Both the position numbers and the translations under genes were made by a program. A stretch of DNA of 33,241 nt from Candidatus Hydrogenedentes bacterium UBA2224 (GTDB lineage: Bacteria > Hydrogenedentota > Hydrogenedentia > Hydrogenedentales > SLHB01): contig DDYW01000116.1 of assembly GCA_002348185.1 (NCBI GenBank), positions 39,294 to 72,534 on the forward strand, given 5' to 3'. A model generated the notes under the pieces. The model ran no database searches and had not been told where the DNA came from. It saw nothing but the letters and a program-made list of their open reading frames with translations. Shown piece after piece: positions 33,124-33,241 of this stretch (positions are counted from its first letter, which is position 1; each line of letters starts with the position of its first letter).

Positions 33124-33241
33124 CAAACTCGGCGGTTTCCGTGGCCAGGTCTTTTGCCGGCCAGCGCGCGGACGATGAAGCTGGGGCCGCGTCGTCCATC
33201 CGGTCCACAACGACTTGGGAAAACGGTTGACCTTTTCGCCT

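Noticed and set aside
33123..33239. Minus-strand 38-codon fragment at the window end, possible C-terminus of a gene
   Set aside because: Too short to judge; codon use is mixed. The next sequence to the right would decide.

Overview
This 33.2 kb window of high-GC DNA is packed with chromosomal genes on both strands. Several features suggest a Gram-negative bacterium of the Planctomycetes / Lentisphaerae / Hydrogenedentota kind: a DUF1559 prepilin-like protein with a G-F-T-L-I-E cleavage site, a GH116/DUF608 glycosidase, a heparinase II/III-like lipoprotein, a Tat-exported sialidase-like protein, and a KdsC-type phosphatase that implies LPS. This placement is inferred from gene content; there is no rRNA in the window. 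I saw no tRNA, insertion sequence, phage gene or CRISPR array.

Layout. 1-2.5 kb (+): the 3' end of a PTS EIIA-type domain, alanine dehydrogenase, and a membrane M28-peptidase homologue that has lost two catalytic-site residues. 2.6-5.6 kb (-): ferritin, then a double-hotdog MaoC-like protein followed by a sialidase-like protein. 5.7-12.6 kb (-): a tightly spaced seven-gene run tsaB-rimI-GH116-kdsC-coaE-double zinc ribbon-flippase-like membrane protein. It is read from one strong promoter whose spacer holds a LacI-type palindrome and which appears to give a leaderless mRNA. 12.7-13.3 kb (-): HU with an acidic tail and two tandem promoters. 13.4-16.2 kb (+): M50 protease, PfkB kinase and the DUF1559 prepilin. 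16.5-17.8 kb (-): phosphomannomutase/phosphoglucomutase. 18.0-18.4 kb (+): DUF202 membrane protein.

18.4-28.2 kb (-) is the most unusual part. A B12-binding-type radical SAM protein, a KAS II-like ketosynthase, an intact 7TM histidine kinase, a second histidine kinase and a sigma54-type response regulator form one operon with overlaps or gaps of a few bases. A PP2C phosphatase follows from its own promoter. The second kinase has Gln where the phosphorylated His should be, but keeps its receiver and ATP-binding domains. The ketosynthase has Cys-His-Gln instead of Cys-His-His. The operon joins a probable acyl-chain modification step to a three-protein signalling relay, and I do not recognise it as a described system.

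28.5-33.1 kb (+): the heparinase-like lipoprotein (again apparently leaderless), a small HExxH protein, about 0.8 kb without a convincing gene, then hisH and hisF overlapping by seven bases with a terminator after hisF.
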